Assembly (NCBI RefSeq): GCF_018362975.1
Contig: NZ_CP074371.1
Span: forward strand, 7,626,001-7,690,000
Origin: Nocardia tengchongensis
GTDB lineage: Bacteria; Actinomycetota; Actinomycetes; Mycobacteriales; Mycobacteriaceae
Length of the DNA stretch: 64,000 nucleotides
Reading direction: 5' to 3'
Below, piece after piece: positions 8,122-18,077 of this stretch. The notes beneath the pieces were generated by a model. That model worked only from the letters and a program-made list of their open reading frames with translations, was not told where the DNA came from and made no database searches. The translations under genes and the position numbers were made by a program. Every line of letters starts with the position of its first letter. Positions within the stretch are counted from its first letter, which is position 1.

Positions 8122-11100
8122 ATGACCGACGTTGCCTGCGCGCCTGCACCACAGGCCGAACCGGCTACGCCCTACGACCTCGCCGACCGCTACCGGTCGG
8201 GTGCGGGTCCGGTCCTTCTCACCGGCGTACAGGCCATCGCCCGGCTGCTGGTGGAACAGCATGTGCGCGATATGCGCGCCGGCCACCGGGTCGCGACCTT
8301 CGTGTCCGGGTATCAGGGCAGCCCGCTGGGCGGGGTCGACAAGATGCTGCTGGGCATGCCGACCGTGCTGACCGAACACGACATCGCCTTCGTGCCCGGC
8401 TTCAACGAGGAGCTCGCGGCCACCGCCGTGTGGGGCAGCCAGGCCGATCTCCCGGCGGGCACGCCGACCCACGACGGCGTGGTGGGAGTCTGGTACGGCA
8501 AGGGGCCGGGCGTGGACCGCGCTACCGACGCCATCCGGCACGCGAACATGTACGGAGTGAATCCGCGCGGCGGCGTCCTGCTGCTGGTGGGTGACGACCC
8601 CGCCTCGAAGTCCTCGACGGTGCCCGCGGTGAGCGAGCGGTCGCTGGCCGCCATGGGTGTGCCGGTGCTGTTCCCGCGCAATGCCCGCGAGATCATCACC
8701 ATGGGCATGCAGGGGGTGGCGCTGTCGCGGGCCTCGGGCTGCATCGTGGCCATGAAGATCGTCGCCGATGTCGCGGACGGCGCCTGGACGGTGGACGGCT
8801 CGGTCGCGAACCTGCCCATCGCGGTGCCCGAAGTGCAGTGGGAGGGCAAGACCTTCGCCTACCGGCAGCGGCCGATGGCGGCGCCCGCGGACAGCGTGCT
8901 CGCCGAGGCCGATCTGTACGGGCCGCGCTGGGCCACGGTGCGCGCCTTCGGGGCCGCGAACGATCTCGACGTCGTCGAGGTGGATCCGGCGCACGCGCGG
9001 ATCGGGATCGCGGCCACCGGCACCACCTTCGACGCGGTCCGCCAGGCGCTGCACGACCTCGGTGTCGACGAGGCGGCGCTGCAGCGCGCGGGCATTCGCC
9101 TGCTGCGCATCGGCATGCCGTATCCGGTAGGCGCGCAGCGGGTCACGGAGTTCGCGCGCGGCCTGGAGCAGATCATCGTCGTCGAGGACAAGACCGCGTT
9201 CATCGAGACCCAGATCCGTGAAATCCTCTACGGCGCGGCCGACGCCCCGCGCATCCTCGGCAAGCTGGACGGAAGCGGCCTGCCGCTCATGCCCTTCGAC
9301 GGCGAGCTCACCGCGGGCCGCCTGCTCGCCCCGCTGCGCCGGGTGCTGCGCGCCCACGTCGAGCTGAAAAAGGCTCCGCCCCCGGCGCTTTCATTGGAAG
9401 TGCTGTCGGCCAAGCGCACCCCCTACTTCTGCAGCGGCTGCCCGCACAACCGATCCACCGCCATCCCCGAGGGCTCCATCGGCGGCGGCGGCATCGGCTG
9501 CCACACCCTGGTCACCCTGTCGGGGCGCAGCGACAGCGCGGTCACCGGCCTGACCCAGATGGGCGGCGAGGGCAGTCAGTGGATCGGGCAGGCCCCGTTC
9601 ACCGATGTGCCGCACCTGTTCCAGAACATCGGCGACGGCACCTTCTTCCACTCCGGGCAGCTGGCCGTGCAGGCGTGCGTGGCGGCGGGGGTGAACATCA
9701 CCTACAAGCTGCTCTACAACGAGGTCGTCGCGATGACCGGCGCACAGGACGTCGAGGGCGGGCTGACGGTCGCGAAGCTGACCCACAAGCTGACCATGGA
9801 GGGCGTCGAGCAGATCATCATCTGCGCCGACGATCCCCAGCGGCACAACAAGAAAGCCCTCGCCAAGGGCACGCTGCTCTGGCATCGGGACCGGCTCGAC
9901 GAGGCACAGAAGATGCTGCGCGAGGTCAAGGGCGTCACGGTACTCATCTACGACCAGCACTGCGCGGCCGACGCGCGGCGGCAGCGCAAGCGCGGCACGC
10001 TGCCGGTGCGCAATACCCGGGTGGTGATCAACGAGGCGGTGTGCGAGGGCTGCGGCGACTGCGGCACCAAGTCCAACTGCCTGTCCGTACAGCCGGTGGA
10101 GACCGAGTTCGGGCGCAAGACGCGCATCGACCAAACCTCCTGCAACACCGATTACAGCTGCCTCGACGGCGACTGCCCGTCGTTCGTCACGGTGGAAGTG
10201 CGCCCGGATGCCAAGGGGCGCAAGGGTTCCAAGCGGGTGCGCGGGATGCGCCGCAAGCCCGTCGAGCCGCCGATGGCGGCCGATCCGGGGCTGGGCGCTC
10301 CGCTGGGCACGCAGAACGTGCTCATCGCGGGGATCGGCGGCACCGGCATCGTGACCGTCAACCAGGTGCTGGCCACGGCCGCACTGCGGGCGGGGTACGC
10401 GGTCGAGAGCCTCGATCAGATCGGGCTGAGTCAGAAGGCCGGGCCGGTGCTGTCCCACTTGCGCTTCGCGACCGGCGAATTGGAGCCGTCGAACCGGCTC
10501 ACCCCGGGCAGCGCGGACTGCATCATGGCCATCGACCTGCTGACCGCGGCCGACCCCAAGAACCTGCAGTACGGCAACCCGGACGGAACCGTCGTGGTCG
10601 CCTCGACCAGCCGGACGCCGACCGGCGACATGGTCTACGACAAGTCGGTCTCCTACCCGGAGACCGGGCCGCTGCTGGATCGGCTCGCGGCGGTGTCGGA
10701 CGCGCAGTTCGCCTTCGACGCGCTGGCCGCCGCCCAGCACCTGTTCGGCACCACCGCCGCCGCCAACTTCCTGATGGTCGGCGCGGCCTTCCAGACCGGC
10801 GGCCTGCGCCTGCCCGCCGCGGCGATCGAGGAGGCGATCGGCATCAACGGTGTCGCGGTGTCGGCCAATATCGCGGCCTTCCGCTGGGGCCGGGTGGCCA
10901 TCGCGGATCCGGCCGCGTTCGCCACGGCCGCTGATCCCGGTGCGGCCCAGTCCGTTCCGCGGGTCGCGCCCGCCGAGCTGCTGGCCGGAACCGGTTTCGA
11001 CGGCGAGGTCCGCCGGCTGGTGGAGCTGCGCGCTGCGGAACTGATCGACTATCAGAACGCCAAGGTCGCCCGCCGCTACATCGACACCGTCCAGGCCGCC

Positions 11101-11616
11101 TGGACCGCCGAGCGCGCGGTCACCGAGCGCACCGAGTTCACCGAGGCCGTGGCGCGCGGGCTGTTCAAGTTCACCGCCTACAAGGACGAGTACGAGGTCG
11201 CCCGCCTGCTGGTCGATCCCGCGTTCCTGGACGAGGTCAAGGCGCAGGTTCCCGGTGGTGAGAACCTCACCTACAAGCTGCATCCGCCGGTGCTGCGCGC
11301 GCTGGGCCGCAAGAAGAAGATCGGCCTCGCACCGAAATCCCATGTGGCGCTGAAGCTGCTCGCCAAGGGCAAGGCGCTGCGCGGCACCAAGCTCGACCCC
11401 TTCGGCTATGCCCACGTCCGGAAGGTGGAGCGGGAGTTGCTGTCCCACTACACCGGCATGGTGCATCGGCTCGCGGCGAACCTGAGCCTGGACACCTACG
11501 CCACGGCCACCCAGGCGGCGGGCCTGCCCGACCTGGTCCGCGGCTACGAGGACGTGAAGCTCGGCAATGTCGGGCTCTACCGCGCCCGTCTTCGCGAACT
11601 CGGCCTCGACGACTGA
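8122..11616 (+). CDS. Fused indolepyruvate ferredoxin oxidoreductase
   Basis: 1164 aa. This single-chain enzyme oxidatively decarboxylates aryl- or branched-chain 2-oxo acids to acyl-CoA and reduces ferredoxin. Visible parts: an N-terminal pyruvate-oxidoreductase-like domain (GYQGSPLGGVDKMLLG), a TPP-binding region around residues 435-620 (CSGCPHNRST, GGEGSQWIGQAPF, GDGTFFHSGQLAVQ), a cysteine-rich Fe-S region (CEGCGDCGTKSNC, then SCNTDYSCLDGDC) near 640-690, a gamma-type domain (IAGIGGTGIVTVNQVLATAA) from about 730, and a C-terminal domain of the fused forms. It fits an amino-acid degradation run with the downstream dehydrogenase and permease. A ferredoxin partner could be the gene at 18135. 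Confidence 0.92.
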   Translation: MTDVACAPAPQAEPATPYDLADRYRSGAGPVLLTGVQAIARLLVEQHVRDMRAGHRVATFVSGYQGSPLGGVDKMLLGMPTVLTEHDIAFVPGFNEELAATAVWGSQADLPAGTPTHDGVVGVWYGKGPGVDRATDAIRHANMYGVNPRGGVLLLVGDDPASKSSTVPAVSERSLAAMGVPVLFPRNAREIITMGMQGVALSRASGCIVAMKIVADVADGAWTVDGSVANLPIAVPEVQWEGKTFAYRQRPMAAPADSVLAEADLYGPRWATVRAFGAANDLDVVEVDPAHARIGIAATGTTFDAVRQALHDLGVDEAALQRAGIRLLRIGMPYPVGAQRVTEFARGLEQIIVVEDKTAFIETQIREILYGAADAPRILGKLDGSGLPLMPFDGELTAGRLLAPLRRVLRAHVELKKAPPPALSLEVLSAKRTPYFCSGCPHNRSTAIPEGSIGGGGIGCHTLVTLSGRSDSAVTGLTQMGGEGSQWIGQAPFTDVPHLFQNIGDGTFFHSGQLAVQACVAAGVNITYKLLYNEVVAMTGAQDVEGGLTVAKLTHKLTMEGVEQIIICADDPQRHNKKALAKGTLLWHRDRLDEAQKMLREVKGVTVLIYDQHCAADARRQRKRGTLPVRNTRVVINEAVCEGCGDCGTKSNCLSVQPVETEFGRKTRIDQTSCNTDYSCLDGDCPSFVTVEVRPDAKGRKGSKRVRGMRRKPVEPPMAADPGLGAPLGTQNVLIAGIGGTGIVTVNQVLATAALRAGYAVESLDQIGLSQKAGPVLSHLRFATGELEPSNRLTPGSADCIMAIDLLTAADPKNLQYGNPDGTVVVASTSRTPTGDMVYDKSVSYPETGPLLDRLAAVSDAQFAFDALAAAQHLFGTTAAANFLMVGAAFQTGGLRLPAAAIEEAIGINGVAVSANIAAFRWGRVAIADPAAFATAADPGAAQSVPRVAPAELLAGTGFDGEVRRLVELRAAELIDYQNAKVARRYIDTVQAAWTAERAVTERTEFTEAVARGLFKFTAYKDEYEVARLLVDPAFLDEVKAQVPGGENLTYKLHPPVLRALGRKKKIGLAPKSHVALKLLAKGKALRGTKLDPFGYAHVRKVERELLSHYTGMVHRLAANLSLDTYATATQAAGLPDLVRGYEDVKLGNVGLYRARLRELGLDD

Positions 11617-11799
11617 CACCGGTTGCGGGCCTCGGCCCGCACACCTCACCCAACCCATATCGAATCGCCGGACGGCGGCACCAGCCTCACGCCGCCGTGC
11701 CGCGATGACCTGTGCCCGCATGCGGGCACGCCCCCGGCCGCCCACCCCGCGGCCAACCACCCCGCCGCCATGAGCGGCGTCCCACGAAAGGAATCGATT

Positions 11800-12880
11800 G
11801 TGACCGCAATGCACACCGACGCAGGGGTTTTCGGCCGCTCGCACGAACTGAGCGCCCGGCGGCACGAGCAGGTGGTGTTTCTGCGAGGACGACCGGAGCG
11901 GGCTCAAGGCGATCATCGCGATCCACTCGACCACGCTGGGTCCCGCGCTCGGCGGCACCCGCATGTACCCGTACGCCTCCGAGGCGGCCGCGCTGGACGA
12001 CGTGCTGCGCCTGTCGTGGGGAATGACCTACAAGGCCGCGGCCTCCGGGGTGGATCTGGGCGGCGGCAAGGCCGTCATCATCGGCGATCCGGCCAAGGAC
12101 AAGAGCGAGGAACTGTTCGCCGCCTACGCGCGGTTCGTCGAATCCCTGGGCGGGCGCTACATCACCGCCGGTGACGTGGGCACCAATACCGACGATCTGG
12201 ATGCCATCGGCCGCTACACCAGCCATGTGACCGGCCGCAGCACCGCGGCGGGCGGCTCCGGTGACAGCGCCCGGCTCACCGCGCTGGGCGTGTTCAACGC
12301 GATGCGCGCAGGCGCCGAATCCGTGTGGGGCGCACCGACCCTGGCGGGCCGCACGGTCGGCGTCGAAGGCGTCGGCAAGGTCGGGCGCGAACTCATCGGG
12401 CTGCTGCTGGCCGACGGCGCGGAGGTGTGCGCGACCGACGTGAACACGGCGGCGCTGGAACGCATTTCGGCTGATCATCCGTCGGTTCGACTGTTGAGCA
12501 ATGTCTCCGCCGCTCCGGTCGACGTCTACGCCCCCTGCGCCCTCGGCGGCACGCTCACCGTGTCGAGCGCCGAGGCCCTGGAGGCGAAGCTCGTCTGCGG
12601 CGCCGCCAACAACCAGTTGGCCACGCCCGCAGTGGAATACACCCTGAACGAGCGCGGCATCACCTGGGTCCCGGACTTCGTGGCCAATGCCGGCGGGCTG
12701 GTTCAGGTGGCCGGAGAGCTGCGGCACGCGGCGCCGGCCGAGGTCGAAGACGCAGTGGAGGGCATCTTCGACCGTTGCCGCGACATCATCGCGGAATCCA
12801 GGGCCGAGGGCATCGGCACCGGTGCGGCGGCGAACAGGTTCGCGGAGCGGCGTCTCGACGCCATCCCGCGAGTTCGCTGA
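11800..12880 (+). CDS. Leu/Val-type amino-acid dehydrogenase, interrupted by one frame shift
   Basis: About 360 aa if read through. The GTG at 11800 has an AAAGGA ribosome site. The first frame gives MTAMHTDAGVFGRSHELSAR to about 11878; an extra T in the TTT at 11878-11880 then shifts the frame, and homology resumes as CEDDRSGLKAIIAIHSTTLG and runs to the stop at 12880. Family marks follow: VDLGGGKAVIIGDP (substrate-binding Lys), GDVGTNTDDLD, the Rossmann motif GVEGVGKVG and ANNQLATP. The enzyme deaminates branched-chain or aromatic amino acids to 2-oxo acids with NAD, which would feed the upstream oxidoreductase. The shift is more likely a base-call error than inactivation because the remainder is intact. 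Confidence 0.82.
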
Positions 12881-12914
12881 ACGCGGCACCGAATCTTCGG
12901 AAGGGAGACGACAA

Positions 12915-14423
12915 GTGGCGTTCGTGAGCGGAATGTTCCGCACCAAATCGGTCGAGCAATCGATCCGGGACACCGATGAACCGGATTCGAAGCTGCGCAA
13001 GGATCTGACAGCGCGGGATCTGACCATCTTCGGTGTCGCGGTGGTCATCGGGGCGGGCATTTTCACGCTCACCGCCCGGACCGCGGGCCAGGTGGCGGGA
13101 CCGTCGGTCTCGCTGGCCTTCGTGTTCGCGGCGGTCGCGTGCGGGCTGACGGCGTTGTGCTACGCCGAATTCGCCTCGACCGTGCCGGTGGCGGGCAGCG
13201 CGTACACGTTCGCGTACGCCACTTTCGGCGAGGTCATCGCTTGGATCATCGGGTGGGATCTGATCCTGGAGTTCGCGCTCGCGGTATCGGTGGTCGCCAA
13301 GGGGTGGTCGCAGTATCTCGGTGAGGTGCTGGGCGGGGTGGTGAGCCCCATCGCGCACCTCGGATCAGTCAAGTTCGATTGGGGCGCAGTGCTGATCATC
13401 GGCGTAGTCGGGCTGCTGCTGGCCACCGGCACCAAGCTGTCCTCCCGGGTCTCGGCGGTCGCGGTGGCCATCAAGCTGGCCGTGATCGCGCTGGTGCTGG
13501 TGGTCGGCGCGACCTACTTCAAGGCGTCCAACCTCACCCCCTACATTCCCCCGGCGCAGCCGTCGGAGCGGGCGGGCGGCGTGCACCAGTCCCTGTTCTC
13601 CTTCCTGACCGGTTCCGGCGGAACGAGTTTCGGCTGGTACGGCCTGCTGGCCGCGGCCTCGCTGGTGTTCTTCGCCTTCGTCGGCTTCGACGTGGTCGCC
13701 ACCACCGCCGAGGAGACCCGCAACCCGCAGCGCGACGTCCCGCGCGGCATCTTCGCCTCCCTGGCCATCGTGACCGTGCTGTACGTGGCGGTCTCACTGA
13801 TCCTCACCGGCATGGTCCCCTACACCGAACTGGCGAGCGGAAACGCCACCCTGGCAACGGCTTTCGCCATCCACGGCGCCACCTGGGTGAAGAACATCAT
13901 CTCCATCGGCGCGCTGGCGGGCCTGTCCACGGTCGTCATGGTCATGTTCCTGGGCCAGACCCGAGTCCTGTTCGCGATGGCCCGCGACGGCCTGCTCCCC
14001 CGCGGCCTGGCCCACACCGGCAAACACGGCACCCCGGTCCGCCTGACGGTCATCGTCGGCGTCGTCTGCGCCCTGCTCGCCGGTTTCGTGGACTTCGGCA
14101 CCCTCGAGGAAATGGTCAACATCGGCACCCTGGTCGCCTTCGTCCTGGTCTCCCTGGGCGTCCCCATCCTCCGCCGCACCCGCCCCGACCTGAAACGCGG
14201 CTTCCGCGTCCCACTGGTCCCCCTCATCCCCATCCTGGCCGCCCTGGCCTGCCTGTGGCTGATGCTGAACCTGTCCATCGAGACCTGGATCCGCTTCGTC
14301 ATCTGGATGGCCATCGGCATCATCATCTACTTCGCCTACAGCCGCTCCCATTCCGTACTCGGCCAGCGGAAAGCCCCTGCCGCGGAATCGATCCCGGTGC
14401 GCGAACCCGACCCCGTCCCCTGA
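12915..14423 (+). CDS. APC-superfamily amino-acid permease
   Basis: 502 aa from GTG 12915, behind an AAGGGAG ribosome site. About 12 transmembrane segments are visible. The conserved first helix VVIGAGIFTLTARTAGQVAG and the consensus amphipathic region RVLFAMARDGLLP mark a cationic-amino-acid-transporter-like member of the APC superfamily. The C-terminal tail (HSVLGQRKAPAAESIP) is cytosolic. It follows the dehydrogenase by 34 nt and is probably in the same operon, supplying its substrate. Part of its 3' end recurs at 18078-18138. Confidence 0.9.
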   Translation: MAFVSGMFRTKSVEQSIRDTDEPDSKLRKDLTARDLTIFGVAVVIGAGIFTLTARTAGQVAGPSVSLAFVFAAVACGLTALCYAEFASTVPVAGSAYTFAYATFGEVIAWIIGWDLILEFALAVSVVAKGWSQYLGEVLGGVVSPIAHLGSVKFDWGAVLIIGVVGLLLATGTKLSSRVSAVAVAIKLAVIALVLVVGATYFKASNLTPYIPPAQPSERAGGVHQSLFSFLTGSGGTSFGWYGLLAAASLVFFAFVGFDVVATTAEETRNPQRDVPRGIFASLAIVTVLYVAVSLILTGMVPYTELASGNATLATAFAIHGATWVKNIISIGALAGLSTVVMVMFLGQTRVLFAMARDGLLPRGLAHTGKHGTPVRLTVIVGVVCALLAGFVDFGTLEEMVNIGTLVAFVLVSLGVPILRRTRPDLKRGFRVPLVPLIPILAALACLWLMLNLSIETWIRFVIWMAIGIIIYFAYSRSHSVLGQRKAPAAESIPVREPDPVP

Positions 14424-14460
14424 CCGGGGCCTGTTCGACGCCGAACCGGGCGTTCCCGAG

Positions 14461-14492
14461 GAAGACCTGCCCCTGTCCAGGGGCAGGTCTTC
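14461..14492. terminator. Perfect hairpin between convergent permease and hydrolase
   Basis: GAAGACCTGCCCCT (14461-14474) and AGGGGCAGGTCTTC (14479-14492) are a perfect 14-bp inverted repeat with a GTCC loop. They lie between two convergent genes and can serve both. Confidence 0.8.
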
Positions 14493-14510
14493 CCGAATCG
14501 GATCGCCGGG

Positions 14511-15227
14511 TCAGTTCGGCTGCCGCACCGCTCGCAGAATCAGCTCGGCGACCACGCCGGGCTGGGACACGGTGACCGCGTGCGAGGCGGCGATCTCGAT
14601 CGATTCGGCCTGCGCGCGCTCGGCCATGAACTGCTGGGCTTCCAGCGGAATGTTCTTGTCGTCGGTGGTCAGCAGCGCGAATGCCGGAATACTCGTCCAC
14701 GCGGCCGCCGTGGCCGGTTCCTCGAGCGCGGCGAGCGCGACCGGCCGTTGGGTCACCGCCATGGCCGCGGCGGTGGCGGCGGGCACGTCGGCGGCGAACT
14801 GCTGCGGGAATTCGTCCTGCCGGATGTACAACTCGGTGCCGTCGGCGCCATCGGCCAGCGGGTAGGACGCCGGGCGGGTGGTCGGGCCGAGGGTCGAGCC
14901 CGGGAACTTGTCGGTCAGCGCCAGCGCGCTCTCACCGACCTCCGGAATGAAGGCCGCCAGATAGACGAGCGCTGTGACCTGGGGCTTCCCTTGCGCTGCC
15001 ACGCTGATGACGCTGCCACCGTAGGAATGCCCGGCCAGCACCACCGGCCCGTCGATGCTGTCGACGACCGAGGCGATATAGCCGGCGTCGGAGCTGAGGC
15101 CGCGCAGCGGGTTGGCCGCGGCGAGCACGGAAACACCCTCGGCGGCGAGGATTTCGATGACACCGTTCCAGCTGGAGGAATCAGCGAAAGCGCCGTGGAC
15201 CAGGACGACGGTGGGGGCGATAGTCAT
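14511..15227 (-). CDS. Alpha/beta hydrolase (small esterase-like)
   Basis: 238 aa starting MTIAPTVVLVHGAFADSSSW. It has the oxyanion-hole HGAF segment, the nucleophile elbow GHSYGG (catalytic Ser near residue 75), Asp in LLTTDDKNIP and His in ASHAVTVSQPG near the C-terminus, so the triad is complete. It belongs to the AB-hydrolase-6-like group often annotated as salicylate-esterase or chloroperoxidase relatives; the substrate is unknown. It follows the next hydrolase (same strand, 71 nt), so they may be co-transcribed. The start is the only ATG giving the family N-terminus. Confidence 0.87.
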   Translation of the reverse strand: MTIAPTVVLVHGAFADSSSWNGVIEILAAEGVSVLAAANPLRGLSSDAGYIASVVDSIDGPVVLAGHSYGGSVISVAAQGKPQVTALVYLAAFIPEVGESALALTDKFPGSTLGPTTRPASYPLADGADGTELYIRQDEFPQQFAADVPAATAAAMAVTQRPVALAALEEPATAAAWTSIPAFALLTTDDKNIPLEAQQFMAERAQAESIEIAASHAVTVSQPGVVAELILRAVRQPN

Positions 15228-15298
15228 AGGATTGCTCCTGGATCGAGATCGGATAGGACGGCTGTGCCGGGCGCGGATCGGCTCGCCCGGCGGTGCGG

Positions 15299-16261
15299 TC
15301 AGGAATGCAGCGCCGCGCGCAGTGTCGCGACCGCCTGCGCCACAGCGGCTTTCGCGGCATGCGTGTCGTGCAGCGCGTTCACCATCACGAAGTCGTGAAT
15401 GATCCCGCCGTAGCGCACCTGGGTGACCGGCACGCCCGCATCGCGCAGTTTCCCGGCGAACGCCTCGCCCTCGTCCCGCAGCACATCGGCTTCGGCGGTG
15501 ATGACCAGCGCCGGCGGCAGTCCGGCGAGCTGTTCGGTGGTGGCGCGCAACGGCGAAACAGTGATGCGCGCACGGTCTTCGGCGCTGGTGGTGTACTGGT
15601 CCCAGAACCACCGCATGCCCTCGCGGGTGAGGAAGTAGCCCTCGGCGAATCGCTCGTAGGATTCGGTGTCGAATTTGGCGTCGGTGACCGGATAGAACAG
15701 CACCTGCTGGGCGAAGGAGACATCGCCGCGCTCCTTGGCCATGAGCGTCAGCGCGATCGCCATATTGCCACCGACCGAATCGCCCGCGACCGCCAGCCGG
15801 GAAGCGTCCAGGCCCTTGCTCGCGCCATCGGTGGTGACCCACTGCGCGATTCGATACGACTGCTCATTGGCAACGGGGTATCGAACATCCGGCGAGCGAT
15901 CGTATTCCGGGAATACGACGGCTGCGCGCACTCCGACGGCGAGATCACGAACGAGCCGGTCGTGAGTGTGCGCGTCGCCGAACACCCAGCCCGCGCCGTG
16001 CGTGTAGACGATGACCGGAAGCGGCTCGGCGGCGCCCCGCGGCTTCACGATGCGAGCCCGCACCGACCCGGTCGGGCCGCCCTCGACCGCGATCCACTCC
16101 TCGTCGATCTCCGGCTTGAAGATCGGCGAATCCTGCACCGAGTCAACCGCTTTACGGCCTTCCTCCGGCGGCAGCTGGTACAGAAACGGCGGCTGCGAGG
16201 TGGCGTCGACGAACTCCTGCGCGGCCGGTTCGAGTGAAATGCGGTGCGGGTTTCCAGACAT
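15299..16261 (-). CDS. Alpha/beta hydrolase of the hormone-sensitive-lipase family
   Basis: 320 aa. It has an oxyanion motif YTHGAGWVFGD (HGAG instead of the usual HGGG), nucleophile motif GDSVGGNMA, Asp in EADVLRDEGE and His in GIIHDFVMVNAL, so the catalytic triad is complete. Members hydrolyse short-chain esters and lactones. It sits in a block with a second hydrolase and divergent GlxA/TetR regulators, suggesting a small inducible ester-degrading unit. The true substrate cannot be told from sequence. Confidence 0.87.
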   Translation of the reverse strand: MSGNPHRISLEPAAQEFVDATSQPPFLYQLPPEEGRKAVDSVQDSPIFKPEIDEEWIAVEGGPTGSVRARIVKPRGAAEPLPVIVYTHGAGWVFGDAHTHDRLVRDLAVGVRAAVVFPEYDRSPDVRYPVANEQSYRIAQWVTTDGASKGLDASRLAVAGDSVGGNMAIALTLMAKERGDVSFAQQVLFYPVTDAKFDTESYERFAEGYFLTREGMRWFWDQYTTSAEDRARITVSPLRATTEQLAGLPPALVITAEADVLRDEGEAFAGKLRDAGVPVTQVRYGGIIHDFVMVNALHDTHAAKAAVAQAVATLRAALHS

Positions 16262-16351
16262 GGTTGTAGCCCTTTCTAGGGTGATGGAAGGGATATTTCT
16301 ATCCGGAATCTCTGCGCGGCGCCCCTCACTGCGGGCCGTGAAATCCCCGAT

Positions 16352-17374
16352 TCAGGACACGGCAGCGATGGCGGGCTCCGGCAGCGCCGACCATTTCGCC
16401 GAGCCCGTGGTTCGGAAGCGCTGCTGATACTTGCGCGGCGAAATACCCAGGCGGGCAATGAAAGCCCGGCGCAGCGCCTCACTGCTACCGAATCCCGCCC
16501 CCATGGCCGCCTCGGTCACCGAGCATCCGGCATGCAGCATGTCCCGTGCGACGCCGAAGCGGATGAACGCCACATATTCGGCCGGTGAGTGTTCCAGCTC
16601 GGACCGGAACAGCCGGGTCAGGTGCCGCACGCTCACTCGGGCGTGCGCCGCGAGGGTCTGCACCGTATGTGGGAAGGCCGGATTCGCGCAGATCAGATCG
16701 ACGACCGTGCGCACCAGCGGACTGCGCGGCAGCGGGCCGGTCAGAGAGGCCGAGAACTGCGACTGGCCACCCGCCCGCTGCATGTACACCACCAGCAGTT
16801 GCGCCGCCCGCCGCGCCACGTCCGCACCGTGATCCTCTTCCACCAGGGCGAGGGCCAGATCCACACCTGCCGCCACCCCGGCCGAACTGTAGAGATTGCC
16901 GTCCCGCACGAATATCGCGTCCGGCTCCACCTCGACGGCCGGGAACTTACGGGCCAGATCCGGTGCGTACTTCCAATGTGTAGTCACCCGCCGCCCGTCG
17001 AGCAGTCCGAGTTCGGCCAGCACCGCCGTCCCACTACAGATCGACACCAGCCGCCGGGTGTGCGCGGACAGATGCCGAGCCGCGGCCAGCACCTCGGGCG
17101 TGACGAACACCGAAGCCGGCAGTTCGCTCCCGGGAATCACAACGGTGTCGAATCTTCCGGCCTCGGCCGCCGCACCGCCCACCGCCACCCGCGCGCCGAT
17201 CGACGTCTGTACATCCTGCCCGTCGGCCGAAAGGAGTACCACCTCGTACCCGTTCACAGCTTGATTGGCTTCCACGAAAACCTCGGCGGGACCAACGAAG
17301 TCGAGCATCTTCACACCATCGAACACGAGGATCCCCACCCGGCGACGGGCGGATTCGGAAGATATTGATGACAT
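16352..17374 (-). CDS. GlxA-type regulator (DJ-1/PfpI domain plus AraC DNA-binding domain)
   Basis: 340 aa. The N-terminal DJ-1/PfpI domain (about 12-180) shows VGILVFDGVKMLDFVGPAEV and the cysteine elbow SICSGTAVLAELGLL. The C-terminal AraC module (about 225-320) has two HTHs (TVQTLAAHARVSVRHLTRLF and MGAGFGSSEALRRAFIARLG). Such proteins activate adjacent genes. It reads toward the two hydrolases and diverges from the TetR gene, so it is a candidate activator of the hydrolase genes. The frame is open further upstream, but ATG 17374 gives the standard family start. Confidence 0.88.
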   Translation of the reverse strand: MSSISSESARRRVGILVFDGVKMLDFVGPAEVFVEANQAVNGYEVVLLSADGQDVQTSIGARVAVGGAAAEAGRFDTVVIPGSELPASVFVTPEVLAAARHLSAHTRRLVSICSGTAVLAELGLLDGRRVTTHWKYAPDLARKFPAVEVEPDAIFVRDGNLYSSAGVAAGVDLALALVEEDHGADVARRAAQLLVVYMQRAGGQSQFSASLTGPLPRSPLVRTVVDLICANPAFPHTVQTLAAHARVSVRHLTRLFRSELEHSPAEYVAFIRFGVARDMLHAGCSVTEAAMGAGFGSSEALRRAFIARLGISPRKYQQRFRTTGSAKWSALPEPAIAAVS

Positions 17375-17385
17375 GTCCACCAGTA

Positions 17386-17407
17386 TTCTGGAGACACGCC
17401 TCCAGAA
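17386..17407. promoter_or_regulatory. Palindromic operator between GlxA-type and TetR genes
   Basis: TTCTGGAG (17386-17393) and CTCCAGAA (17400-17407) form a perfect 8-bp inverted repeat with a 6-bp spacer. It lies 12 bp from the GlxA-type start and 43 bp from the TetR start. Size and position suit a TetR dimer site that controls both genes. Confidence 0.65.
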
Positions 17408-17449
17408 CAAGAGGAGTGCTCGAGATCGCAGATTGATACTGTGAGTTCC

Positions 17450-18064
17450 ATGGGTAGACCGCGACAGTTCGACGAGCAGGCGCTGCTCGATGCCGCGATC
17501 GAACTCTTCTGGGCGCAGGGCTTCGACACCACTTCGGTCGAGGACGTCTCGCGCGCCACCGGTATCGGCAACGGCAGCATCTACGGCGCTTACGGCAACA
17601 AGCGCGGCCTGTTCCTGGCGGCCTTCGAACGCTACTGCGACGGGCGCGCACGCTTCGTCCGCGCCGCGATCGAATCCGCCCACGGCTCGGCGCGCGCCGC
17701 CGTCCACACCCTCTGCCATGCCGTCATCGACGACTGCGCCGCCCACCCGGACCGCCGCGGCTGCCTCATGATCAATAGCATCGCAAATCTGGGCAGCCGC
17801 ATCCCGGAAGTCGCGACCATCGGCGCCCGCACCACCGCCACCATGGAAAATGCTGTCTCCGAACGACTCCGCCGCGCCATGATCGCCACCGGCCCGGCCG
17901 ACGAAGAACTCCTCTCAGCCCTGAGCGCCAATGTCATCATGACCACCCAAGGTCTCATCCAGCTGAGTCGCATGGGCGTCGCCTCCGCCCGCCTTCGCGG
18001 AATCGCCGATGTTTCAACCGAGATCCTCCCATCGGCCTGGGCAGGCGGTCCGGATCTGCGCTAG
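17450..18064 (+). CDS. TetR/AcrR-family regulator
   Basis: 204 aa. It begins MGRPRQFDEQALLDAAIELF, the usual TetR start, with the recognition helix in VEDVSRATGIGNGSIYGAYG (about residues 30-50). The C-terminal ligand domain resembles the TetR_C group (DRRGCLMINSIANLG), often found in regulators of oxidoreductases and efflux genes. An in-frame GTG nine bases upstream is a possible alternative start. It is divergent from the GlxA-type regulator across a perfect palindrome and is likely autoregulated. Confidence 0.88.
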   Translation: MGRPRQFDEQALLDAAIELFWAQGFDTTSVEDVSRATGIGNGSIYGAYGNKRGLFLAAFERYCDGRARFVRAAIESAHGSARAAVHTLCHAVIDDCAAHPDRRGCLMINSIANLGSRIPEVATIGARTTATMENAVSERLRRAMIATGPADEELLSALSANVIMTTQGLIQLSRMGVASARLRGIADVSTEILPSAWAGGPDLR

Positions 18065-18077
18065 TCGTTGCCGGCGG

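Noticed and set aside
8086..9357. 423-codon reverse frame inside the indolepyruvate oxidoreductase
   Set aside because: Shadow of a firmly identified gene; composition dominated by Arg, His and Gly.
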